NCBI GenBank assembly: GCA_963819385.1
Contig: CAWFVV010000002.1
Span: forward strand, 744,001-808,000
From: JAVDCA01 sp963819385
GTDB taxonomy: Bacteria; Pseudomonadota; Alphaproteobacteria; Rhizobiales; Xanthobacteraceae
DNA: 64,000 nucleotides
Direction: 5' to 3'
Positions within the stretch are counted from its first letter, which is position 1, and every line of letters starts with the position of its first letter. Shown here in pieces: positions 26,447 to 33,756 of the stretch. A model generated the notes under the pieces. That model was not told the DNA's origin. It saw only the letters and a program-made list of their open reading frames with translations, and did not search any database. The translations under genes and the position numbers were made by a program.

Positions 26447-27373
26447 ATGTCGGTGACCATCGAAAACACCTCCCAGGAAACGCCCGCTCGCTCCCGCAAC
26501 CCACGCGGGTTCGCGGGCGGCATCGCGCTGCTCGCCGACGGCCGGCTCCATGCGCTGCAGAACCAGTTTGCGCTCGACGGCCGCGTGAGCGCCTATCCGG
26601 CGAGCGCGCGGGGCTTCTCGGTCGCCAACAGCTACATGCTCACCGAGCCCGACGCCGCCATGCTGATCGACACCGGCTTCGGCAAGGACGAGCCGGTGAT
26701 CCGCGCGCAGATCGAGTCCTTGATCGCGCCCGGCACGCCGCTCTCGATGTTTCCGCTGCGGCTCAACGAGTTCATGTCGATCAACAATGTCGAGAGCTTC
26801 GCGGGCCACTTCAACATCGAGACCTGCTACACCAGCAATCCCGATGCGGCCTTGTGGTTCGATTTCGGTGCGCGCGAGGACGGCCGCGGGCTGCTCGACG
26901 CCATGAAGGTGACGGCGGTCACGCGCGCCGACACGATCACGCTCGGTACCTCGCGCGTCATCGACGTGATGCAGGCGCCGATCCGGCTCATCGCGACGCG
27001 CTGGCTCTACGATCGCGCAACCCGCACGCTGTTCTCGTCCGACATGTTCACCCATCTGTGGCGCGACGAGACGACCGGCCCGTGGATCGTCACCGACGCC
27101 GACAACGATCCGACGGCGACGCGCGACATCCGCTCGTTCATGCTCAACACGCGCTACTGGTGGCTCGAGGGCGCGCCGACCGACGCGATCCGCCGCGGCA
27201 TCGGCGACATATTCGACAAGTTCGACATCGAGACCATCGCGCCCGGCTACGGCTGCATCCTGTCGGGCCGCAACGTGGTCGAGCGCCACTACCGCATGCT
27301 CGATGAATTCCTCGCGGCCTGCGACAAGAGCCGGATGGTCTCGCGCTACGTCACGCGCGACGAGGAGCGCTGA
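26447..27373 (+). CDS. Metallo-beta-lactamase-fold protein lacking the canonical metal motif
   Basis: A 308-residue protein. The fold is suggested by SYMLTEPDAAMLIDTGFGKDE (early MBL strands), ATRWLYDRATRTLFSSDMFTH (late D/H region) and ETIAPGYGCILSG near the end. The HxHxDH position appears to be NEFMSINNVES, which lacks the His ligands, so it is either non-catalytic or uses other residues. Similar degenerate MBL/ODP-like proteins exist among flavodiiron-type relatives. It is followed 19 bp downstream by a DUF1330-like gene in the same direction. Substrate unknown. Confidence 0.7.
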   Translation: MSVTIENTSQETPARSRNPRGFAGGIALLADGRLHALQNQFALDGRVSAYPASARGFSVANSYMLTEPDAAMLIDTGFGKDEPVIRAQIESLIAPGTPLSMFPLRLNEFMSINNVESFAGHFNIETCYTSNPDAALWFDFGAREDGRGLLDAMKVTAVTRADTITLGTSRVIDVMQAPIRLIATRWLYDRATRTLFSSDMFTHLWRDETTGPWIVTDADNDPTATRDIRSFMLNTRYWWLEGAPTDAIRRGIGDIFDKFDIETIAPGYGCILSGRNVVERHYRMLDEFLAACDKSRMVSRYVTRDEER

Positions 27374-27392
27374 TCATATTGGGAGGGCTTCG

Positions 27393-27773
27393 ATGTCCAC
27401 GGCGATGAAGAGCCTGCTCACAGTCGCAATCGTCGGCGGCGCCATTGGCTGCCATGACCTGCATGCTCAGACGAGACCTGCCCCCGCCTACTGGATCACC
27501 GAGACGCTCGAGGTCATGGATCAAGCCGCCTTCCTCAAGGCCATCAAAGCAGTGCCGCCGATCGTCAAGTCGCATGGCGGACGCTACATCGTTCTCGGCG
27601 GAAAGATCGTGCCCGGCGTCGGATCGCCGCCGCCGCGGATCACGATCATCGCGTTCGACAGCCTGCAAAAGGCGCAGGAATGGTACGATGACCCCGCCGC
27701 CGTGGCGGCGCGTACCGAAGCGCAGAAATACGCAAAGGTCCGCGACTACACGGTCGAGGGTCTCGGCAATTGA
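27393..27773 (+). CDS. Exported DUF1330-like small protein
   Basis: A 126-residue protein with a signal peptide (SLLTVAIVGGAIGCH, cleavage near LHAQ) and a ferredoxin-like alpha/beta domain: PAYWITETLEVMDQAAFLKA, YIVLGGKIVPG, ITIIAFDSLQKAQEWYDDP. This is the dimeric alpha/beta-barrel DUF1330 type. The ATG at 27393 has GGGAGGG upstream. Biochemical role unknown. It is likely co-transcribed with the preceding MBL-fold gene. Confidence 0.8.
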   Translation: MSTAMKSLLTVAIVGGAIGCHDLHAQTRPAPAYWITETLEVMDQAAFLKAIKAVPPIVKSHGGRYIVLGGKIVPGVGSPPPRITIIAFDSLQKAQEWYDDPAAVAARTEAQKYAKVRDYTVEGLGN

Positions 27774-27779
27774 CGTGAT

Positions 27780-27813
27780 CGGATGAGCCGGATTTCGCTT
27801 CGCTCATCCGGGC
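27780..27813. repeat. Short inverted repeat between convergent genes
   Basis: cggatgagc and gctcatccg flank a short core; it is a fragment of the cccggatgag element seen at 48596-48733. It could terminate both converging transcripts. Confidence 0.5.
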
Positions 27814-27830
27814 TACCAATAGACGCGCTG

Positions 27831-28703
27831 CTACACCGTCTGATGCCGTTTCAGGAACGTCCGTGCGCGGTTGATGGTGCGGGCCTTCAGGTCCGGCGGG
27901 TCCTTCCAGGGGAATACGGTGATTTCCGCATTCGGGCAGAGCGAGGCGATATCGATCGAGACCCGTAACGGATGCGCCACGATATCGTCGGGCAGCACCA
28001 GCATCGGCGTCTGGCAGGACCTCGCGAAATCGCGCGAGACGCTGTACACGAAGTCGGGCTGCACACGGTAAAGGTTGTGCAGATATTTCTCGATGGTCTC
28101 CATCGACACGCTGGCCTGCCGCGCGCGTAGCTCCTTGGCCCATACGTCGTGGCCGGCATCGTACATGTAGTTCGGCTGCTCCGGTCGATGTCCGACCGGT
28201 TGGCTCAGCAGGGCGGCGACGACGCGTTGCGGCGCGCGCTCCATCAGCTTCATCGCGAACGGGCCGCCGATGCAATTGCCGAAGAAGAAAAACTTGTCGA
28301 TGCCGAGATGGTCCATCACGCCAAACTGGTCGTCGGCGAACGCGTCCCATGGATTGTCGACCGGGACCGGCCCGGTGGATTCGCCACCTGTGGCGTTGCG
28401 CTGATCCATCGTGATCACGCGGAAATCGTTCTTGAACTCCTCCATGACGTTGATCACCGCGTTCGGCCAGACACCGATACGCGAGTTCAAGCCACCGCCG
28501 GGCGTCGCCAGCAGCGGAAAGCCCGAGCCGATTTCCGCATAGCGGATGCGGACATTGCCCTTCTCGTAGAACCCGACCTTGGTGCCTGCCGGCAGCGCTT
28601 GCGGCGTTGGCTGCGCCGCTTGGGCGAACACCTGCGGCGCCGCGCTCGCCGCCGCGGCGGCCGCGCCAGTCGTCAGAATGGTGCGTCGATTGGAGTCGAT
28701 CAT
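27831..28703 (-). CDS. Exported alpha/beta hydrolase with Cys in the nucleophile elbow
   Basis: A 290-residue protein with an N-terminal signal (SNRRTILTTGAAAAAASAAP, cleaved near VFAQA). The alpha/beta-hydrolase features are LLATPGGGLNS (oxyanion strand), ITMDQRNATGGES, the elbow GNCIGG (Cys144 where most family members have Ser), a late VLPDDIVAHP and a C-terminal region that should supply Asp and His. A Cys nucleophile recalls dienelactone hydrolases. The ATG at 28703 has GGAGGG upstream. The neighbouring MBL, hydratase and Bug genes suggest a role in catabolism of small organic compounds. Confidence 0.78.
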   Translation of the reverse strand: MIDSNRRTILTTGAAAAAASAAPQVFAQAAQPTPQALPAGTKVGFYEKGNVRIRYAEIGSGFPLLATPGGGLNSRIGVWPNAVINVMEEFKNDFRVITMDQRNATGGESTGPVPVDNPWDAFADDQFGVMDHLGIDKFFFFGNCIGGPFAMKLMERAPQRVVAALLSQPVGHRPEQPNYMYDAGHDVWAKELRARQASVSMETIEKYLHNLYRVQPDFVYSVSRDFARSCQTPMLVLPDDIVAHPLRVSIDIASLCPNAEITVFPWKDPPDLKARTINRARTFLKRHQTV

Positions 28704-28865
28704 GCGCGCCCTCCCTGGATCGTGGTCGAAGCCGATGCGGGGCCCGTTATTCCCGGCGCCACCGCGGCCCGCAGCATAGCCCGTCCGGGGCTCGAGTGCA
28801 CCGGCATGCCGGACGGCGGCTGAAAGGGATACTGACACCGCCTCAATTCGAAGGTAGGAATCGCG

Positions 28866-29753
28866 ATGACGTGGAACAAAGGGGCAGCCATGCTCGACAA
28901 ACCGCACGGCCAAGGTGACGCCAAGAGCATGCTGGACGTGCCGGTGGCGCAGCGGATGCCGCGCGAGATCGCGCCCGGCGTGTTCTGGATCGGCGATTGC
29001 CTGCTGCAGCGCCACAAGGGCAAGGTCTATCACGGCTACAACGCCGCCTTCCTGGTCGCGGGCGACGACGCGTCGATCCTGGTCGAGACCGGCCATCCGA
29101 AGGATTTCCCCGTCATCGAGCGGCACCTTGACGAGCTGTTCGCGCGCGGCATTCCGCCGCTCAAATATCTCTTCGTGACCCACCAGGAGACGCCGCATTG
29201 CGGCGGCCTCGGCCGCATCCTCAAGACGTTCCCCGATGCGCTGCTGATCGGCGATGTCAGCGACTATCACCTCGCGTTTCCGCAGTACGAGCACCGCATG
29301 AAGTCGATGCAGGAGGGCGACGAGGTCGACCTCGGCGGGCGCACCTTCATGGCGGTCGAGCCGGTGATCCGCGACCTGCGCACCACCTGGTGGGGCTTCG
29401 ACACGCGCGAGCGCGTGCTCTTTCCGGGCGACGGCTTCGCGTACAGCCACTATCACGAGGACGGCCATTGCGGCCTCGTCGCCGAAGAGGCGGTCTCGCT
29501 CGATCTGCCCGACGTGTCGGCGACCTTCGCGGACCTCGCGTTGTTCTGGACCAAATTCGCCGACATGAACGTCTACTGCGATCGGCTCGACCACCTGATC
29601 GCGCGGCTCGACGTGAAGACGATCGCGCCGACGCACGGCCTGCCGATCACCGACGTGAAGACGACCGTGCCGAAGGTGCAGGCGGGCCTGAAGGCCGCCG
29701 CGATCATGCCGAAGTCGGGCACGAACGAGAAGGTCTCGGCGGCGGCGTCATAG
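28866..29753 (+). CDS. Metallo-beta-lactamase-fold protein with ODP/flavodiiron-like motif
   Basis: A 295-residue protein. MBL features are YNAAFLVAGDDASILVETGH, then THQETPHCGG in place of THxHxDH, with Glu replacing the second His and no Asp-His pair, reminiscent of the oxygen-reductase (ODP) H-x-E-x-D-H variants. Later come LLIGDVSDYH, RVLFPGDGFAYSHYHEDG (Asp/His ligands) and KTIAPTHGLP. It may bind a diiron or altered metal site. Starts at 28866 or 28890 are both possible with usable ribosome-binding sites. Downstream lies a perfect 32-bp palindrome, then another MBL gene. Confidence 0.75.
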   Translation: MTWNKGAAMLDKPHGQGDAKSMLDVPVAQRMPREIAPGVFWIGDCLLQRHKGKVYHGYNAAFLVAGDDASILVETGHPKDFPVIERHLDELFARGIPPLKYLFVTHQETPHCGGLGRILKTFPDALLIGDVSDYHLAFPQYEHRMKSMQEGDEVDLGGRTFMAVEPVIRDLRTTWWGFDTRERVLFPGDGFAYSHYHEDGHCGLVAEEAVSLDLPDVSATFADLALFWTKFADMNVYCDRLDHLIARLDVKTIAPTHGLPITDVKTTVPKVQAGLKAAAIMPKSGTNEKVSAAAS

Positions 29754-29761
29754 TGTAACGT

Positions 29762-29848
29762 CGTAGGATGGGTTGAGCGCAGCGAAACCCATCGTCTCGA
29801 TGCATCAGAAGAAAGTGATGGGTTTCGCTGCGCTCAACCCATCCTACG
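29762..29848. repeat. Large palindromic repeat, copy A
   Basis: Two perfect 32-bp arms (29762-29793 and 29817-29848; left arm begins cgtaggatgggttgagcg) flank a short loop. A near-identical element lies at 30755-30841, one on each side of the MBL gene at 29865. Confidence 0.92.
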
Positions 29849-29864
29849 GGGAACGGCCAGGACC

Positions 29865-30743
29865 ATGAAAAAGCTCACGATCGGCGACGTCACCATCACC
29901 AGCATCATCGAGCGCGACGGGCCGTGGCGCAAACCCGAGGACATGTTCATCGGCTACGACCCGGCGGCCGGCAAGCGCCTTCTCGCCGAGATGGATCCGG
30001 TCGTGTTCGATCCGGCCTCGGGCAAGATGGTCATCACGTATCAGACCTTCGTGGTCCGCACGCCCAAGCACACGATCCTGATCGACACCTGCACGGGCGA
30101 GGACAAAGGCTATCCGCCCCCGATGGATTTTCCCAAGCAGCCGTGGCTCGACGGATTTGCCGCCGAGGGCCTGCGCTTCGAGGACATCGACTATGTCTTC
30201 TGCACCCACCTGCACATCGACCACACCGGCTGGAACACGATGCTGCGCAACGGCAAATGGGTGCCGACGTTCCCGAAGGCGAAATACGTCTTCCACAAGG
30301 GCGAATACGCGGCCTGGGAAGAATCGTGCAAGCGCGGCGAGAACCGGCCGGGCGGCGGCGGCAACGTGTGGCCGTACAATTGCGAGCCGATCGTCGCGGC
30401 CGGCCAGGCGCTGCTGGTCGACGACGATTTCGCCATCGACGACACGATCTCGCTCACGCCCACGCCCGGCCACTCGCCCTGCCACTGCTGCGTCAACATC
30501 CGCTCGAAGGGCCAGCAGGCGTCGGTCGTCGGCGACCTGATGCATCACATGCTGCAGGTCCGCCAGCCGGACCTGTCGACCATCTTCGACTGGGACCCGA
30601 AGCAGGCGGCGCAGTCGCGGCGCAAGTTCCTCACCGACAGCGCCGGCACCGGCCGCTTCGTCCTGCCGATCCATTTCCCCCCGCCGACCACCGGACTGAT
30701 CGAGGCGGACAGCGCGGGCTTCAAGTACAACTTCGTGCGGTGA
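29865..30743 (+). CDS. Metallo-beta-lactamase-fold hydrolase, canonical (lactonase-like)
   Basis: A 292-residue protein with the full metal motif THLHIDHTGW (HxHxDH, residues ~112-117), TPGHSPCHCC (third His), VVGDLMHH (bridging Asp) and LPIHFPPPTTG near the end. The pattern resembles AHL-lactonase/AttM-like and related Zn hydrolases. The substrate is not clear. It is flanked on both sides by copies of the same large palindrome, so it behaves like an isolated cassette. The ATG at 29865 lies 17 bp after palindrome A. Confidence 0.86.
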   Translation: MKKLTIGDVTITSIIERDGPWRKPEDMFIGYDPAAGKRLLAEMDPVVFDPASGKMVITYQTFVVRTPKHTILIDTCTGEDKGYPPPMDFPKQPWLDGFAAEGLRFEDIDYVFCTHLHIDHTGWNTMLRNGKWVPTFPKAKYVFHKGEYAAWEESCKRGENRPGGGGNVWPYNCEPIVAAGQALLVDDDFAIDDTISLTPTPGHSPCHCCVNIRSKGQQASVVGDLMHHMLQVRQPDLSTIFDWDPKQAAQSRRKFLTDSAGTGRFVLPIHFPPPTTGLIEADSAGFKYNFVR

Positions 30744-30754
30744 GTAGGTCGTGT

Positions 30755-30841
30755 CGTAGGATGGGTTGAGCGAAGCGAAACCCATCAACTCTTTCCTCAG
30801 AATCGGCGCGATGGGTTTCGCTTCGCTCAACCCATCCTACG
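30755..30841. repeat. Large palindromic repeat, copy B
   Basis: Perfect 31-bp arms (30755-30785 and 30811-30841, beginning cgtaggatgggttgagcg) flank a loop. It differs from copy A mainly in the loop and one arm position, where the arms changed in a compensatory way (cgcagcg versus cgaagcg). Confidence 0.92.
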
Positions 30842-30851
30842 AGTGAGCGCA

Positions 30852-31628
30852 ATGGCACCATCATTCGATCCGGCCGCCGCCGCCCGCTACGTGTTCGACG
30901 CGCATCGCTCGCGCGCCGCCTATCGCAACCTGCCGCCCGAGATCGCACCGCGGACGCTCGCCGACGCCTACGCCGCACAGGCCGCGCTCGCGCCGCTTCT
31001 CGAGTCGCAGTTCGGCCCCGTCGCGGGCCTCAAGATCGCCACCACCACCAAGGTGATGCAGGCGCTGATGGGCATCGGCCATCCGTGCGGCGGGCTGATC
31101 TTCGCGCGCCGCATCCATGCGTCGCCCGCGAACATCCGGCTCGCCGATCACGTCCACCTGGTGATCGAATGCGAGCTCGCGCTGCGTCTCGGCCGCGACC
31201 TTGCGGGGACGTCGTTCACGGCAGCGAGCGTCGCGCCCGCCGTCGCGGCCGTCATGCCGGCGTTCGAGCTGGTCGAGGACCGCAACGCCGATTACAAATC
31301 GACCAGCGCGCTCTCGATGATCGCCGACAATTGCTGGAATGCCGGCATCGTGGTCGGGCCGGACGTTCCGTTCGATCCGGGTCATGCGCCGGTCGGCGCG
31401 CTCGGCCGGCTCGCCATCAACGGACGCGAGGCCCACGAAGGCCGCACCGAGGATCCGCTCGCGACGCTGGCCTGGATCGCCAATCTGGCCAACCAGAACG
31501 GCCGCCCGCTCACCGCCGGCATGGTGGTGATCACCGGCAGCGTCATCCCGACGCTGCCGATCGCGGCCGGCGACCGCTTCGTGTTCAGCCTCGACGGCCT
31601 CGGCAGCGTCGAGATGACGGCGGCGTAA
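30852..31628 (+). CDS. 2-keto-4-pentenoate hydratase-like protein (FAH superfamily)
   Basis: A 258-residue protein like MhpD/DmpE hydratases and decarboxylases. Features are LADAYAAQAAL, GPVAGLKIATTT, HLVIECELALRLGRDL (acidic metal ligands), VMPAFELVEDRNADY and MVVITGSVIPTLPIAAGD. The family hydrates 2-hydroxy-dienoates in meta-cleavage of aromatics. The ATG at 30852 is preferred over an in-frame GTG at 30843, which abuts palindrome B. The convergent neighbour, 8 bp away, is a Bug-type solute receptor. Confidence 0.85.
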   Translation: MAPSFDPAAAARYVFDAHRSRAAYRNLPPEIAPRTLADAYAAQAALAPLLESQFGPVAGLKIATTTKVMQALMGIGHPCGGLIFARRIHASPANIRLADHVHLVIECELALRLGRDLAGTSFTAASVAPAVAAVMPAFELVEDRNADYKSTSALSMIADNCWNAGIVVGPDVPFDPGHAPVGALGRLAINGREAHEGRTEDPLATLAWIANLANQNGRPLTAGMVVITGSVIPTLPIAAGDRFVFSLDGLGSVEMTAA

Positions 31629-31636
31629 CTTCCTCT

Positions 31637-32614
31637 CTACATCGCGATGTGGTTGGCGCGGATCACTTCGCCCCACAACTTGATCTCGCGCTTGAGCAGC
31701 TCGTCGGCGTATTCGGGCGTCTGGTCCCCTACGGGGTAGATGTCCATGCCGCCGTCCGTGAAGGTCTTCACCGCGCGCGGGTCGACGAGGGCGGCGCGCA
31801 GCGCGACGTTGAGCTTGTCGATGATCGGCCGCGGCGTGCCGGCCGGCGCGAGCAGGCTGTGCCAGAAATCGATGTCGAGCTTTTTGTAGCCGAGCTCGCC
31901 CAAGGTGGGCAGGTCGGGCAGGCCGGCGTAGCGCTTGCGCCCGAAGATCGCATAGGCCTTGAGCTTGCCCGACTTCACTTGCGGGCCCGCCACCACGGCC
32001 GACTGCGACTCGATGTCGACCTGCCCCGACAACAGGTCGACCAGGGCCGGGCCGGCGCCGCGATAGGCGACCTGGGTGGCGTTGAGACCGAGCTCCTGCG
32101 CGGCCAGCACGCCGGCGAGGTGCGCGTACGAGCCGACGCCCGCGTGACCGATCTTGATGTTGTGTCCCGGCTCCTTCGCCCATTTGAGGAATTCGGCGAA
32201 ATTGTTCGCCGGCAGGCTCTCGCGCGCCGCCAGCGTCGAGGCCGCGGTGTTGATCGGGCCGATCGACACGAAATCTCTCACGGCGTCGAAGCTCAGGTCC
32301 TTGTACATCGTCATGCCGGCCGCGAGCGCCACTTGGTGGATCAGGATGGTGTAGCCGTCGGGCGCCGCGTGCGCGGCTTTCGCCGCCGCGATCATGCCGC
32401 CGGCGCCGCTGACGTTCTCGATCACGATCGGCTGGCGGAGCGACCTCGCCATGGCGTCCTGGATGACGCGCGCGATCGTATCGGTCGCGCCGCCCGGCGG
32501 GAACGGAACGATCATGTGTATCGGACGATCGGGATAGGTCTGCGACCAGGCCGCATTGCCGGCCAGAAGACACGCGGCGAGGAGCGACGCCGCGAGCGCG
32601 CGAGCGAAACTCAT
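31637..32614 (-). CDS. Bug-family tripartite tricarboxylate transporter substrate-binding protein
   Basis: A 325-residue periplasmic binding protein. The signal peptide (ARALAASLLAACLLAGNAAW, cleaved near WSQ) precedes YPDRPIHMIVPFPPGGATDT, the family ligand loop, then VIENVSGAGGMIAA, HVGVGSYAHL-type strand IKIGHAGVGSY, VAYRGAGPALVDLLSG and LPDLPTLGELG. Bug receptors bind small carboxylates. No TctA/TctB membrane genes are adjacent, as is common for orphan Bug genes in these bacteria. The ATG at 32614 follows GGGAGGATTC. Confidence 0.9.
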   Translation of the reverse strand: MSFARALAASLLAACLLAGNAAWSQTYPDRPIHMIVPFPPGGATDTIARVIQDAMARSLRQPIVIENVSGAGGMIAAAKAAHAAPDGYTILIHQVALAAGMTMYKDLSFDAVRDFVSIGPINTAASTLAARESLPANNFAEFLKWAKEPGHNIKIGHAGVGSYAHLAGVLAAQELGLNATQVAYRGAGPALVDLLSGQVDIESQSAVVAGPQVKSGKLKAYAIFGRKRYAGLPDLPTLGELGYKKLDIDFWHSLLAPAGTPRPIIDKLNVALRAALVDPRAVKTFTDGGMDIYPVGDQTPEYADELLKREIKLWGEVIRANHIAM

Positions 32615-32821
32615 GAATCCTCCCTGGGCCGCCCTCGGTTTTCGTGTCGGCGGCAGCCGATCGATATCGGCACGGGCCGAATACTCGCCCGGTTCGCGGC
32701 GCGCAGGCAAGGCGCAAGCGGGCGGCCGCGGTATCCGGGCCGCGGCACGCTGACGCGCACGGAAAGGCGAATTATGCGAGATGCGAGCCGCGCAAACCGC
32801 GCGAAAACGCCGGCGCGCCGC

Positions 32822-33649
32822 TCACCACAGCGCCGGCATGTTGAACGAATAGGTGGTGCCGAAGCCGAACATGGCCTGGTCGGCCGAGCCGCGGACCGCC
32901 ACGATCGGCGAATTGGCGATGCCGTCGGCCAGCCGCGAATACTCGACGAAGGCGTGGCTCGCCCACTGCGGATTCCACTGGTAGCGCGCCTGCGTGCCGA
33001 GGCCGAACGAGCGCAGGCCGCCGCCCGGATCGTAGACCGGCAGGCCCGAGGCGGCCGATTGACCGGCGTCGATGCCGAAATAGGGAAAGTTGGCCTCGCG
33101 CGTCGCCTCGGTCAGCCGCGGGCCGCCCGACAGGGTCCACTGCGGCGTCACCGGCACGATCACGTCGAGCATCTGATCGGACACCACGCCTGCGTGCCCG
33201 CCGAACCCTTGGCGAACCTCAACACGGGCGCGCAGCCATCGGGTGGGCCAGTAGTCGACGAAGCCACCCACTTCCGCGGTCAGCCCGACGTCGCCCAGTC
33301 CGGCAAGGTTTGGATTGTGCTTTACGTAGCGGCCGAGCTCGACCTGGACCACCGGCCCGGCCTTGAAGGTCTCTGTATCGAGCACCGCGTAGCCGAAACC
33401 GTCGAGCGGCCCGTGAAAGCGCGGCAGCGTCCCGGCATCGCGCAGGTCGAACAGCGGAAATGGGTAGAAGGCGTAGCGGTCCGAGCCCTGATAGCGCGGC
33501 AGCGCGCGGACTTCGGCGCCGAGCTCGATGGTCCATTGCGGCGGAGGCGGCGGCGGGGATGCGGGAACCAGATCGGCCGCGTGCGCCAAACCGGCCGGCA
33601 TCGCGGCCAGCAATGACGCTCCTACCAGTGCGCGAACCGCGCGCCCCAT
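32822..33649 (-). CDS. MipA/OmpV-family outer-membrane protein
   Basis: A 275-residue protein with a signal peptide (LVGASLLAAMPAGLAHA), then a Pro-rich linker and beta-barrel-like strands: IELGAEVRALPRYQGSDRY (typical MipA/OmpV start), GFGYAVLDTETFKAGPVV, VGLTAEVGGFVDYW, DVIVPVTPQWTLSGGPRL, and a C-terminal FGFGTTYSFNMPALW ending in an aromatic. Members are scaffolds of murein-synthesising complexes or simple porin-like proteins. The ATG at 33649 was chosen; an in-frame GTG lies at 33673. Confidence 0.85.
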   Translation of the reverse strand: MGRAVRALVGASLLAAMPAGLAHAADLVPASPPPPPPQWTIELGAEVRALPRYQGSDRYAFYPFPLFDLRDAGTLPRFHGPLDGFGYAVLDTETFKAGPVVQVELGRYVKHNPNLAGLGDVGLTAEVGGFVDYWPTRWLRARVEVRQGFGGHAGVVSDQMLDVIVPVTPQWTLSGGPRLTEATREANFPYFGIDAGQSAASGLPVYDPGGGLRSFGLGTQARYQWNPQWASHAFVEYSRLADGIANSPIVAVRGSADQAMFGFGTTYSFNMPALW

Positions 33650-33756
33650 CGACTGCCCCTGCCCCCAACGCACCCTGAATTTTACCGGATCGAGAGTTAA
33701 AATGCCATCATCGACCTGAGGTCAGGCCGGACAGCGTCCAAACCGGCGGAAGTCGC

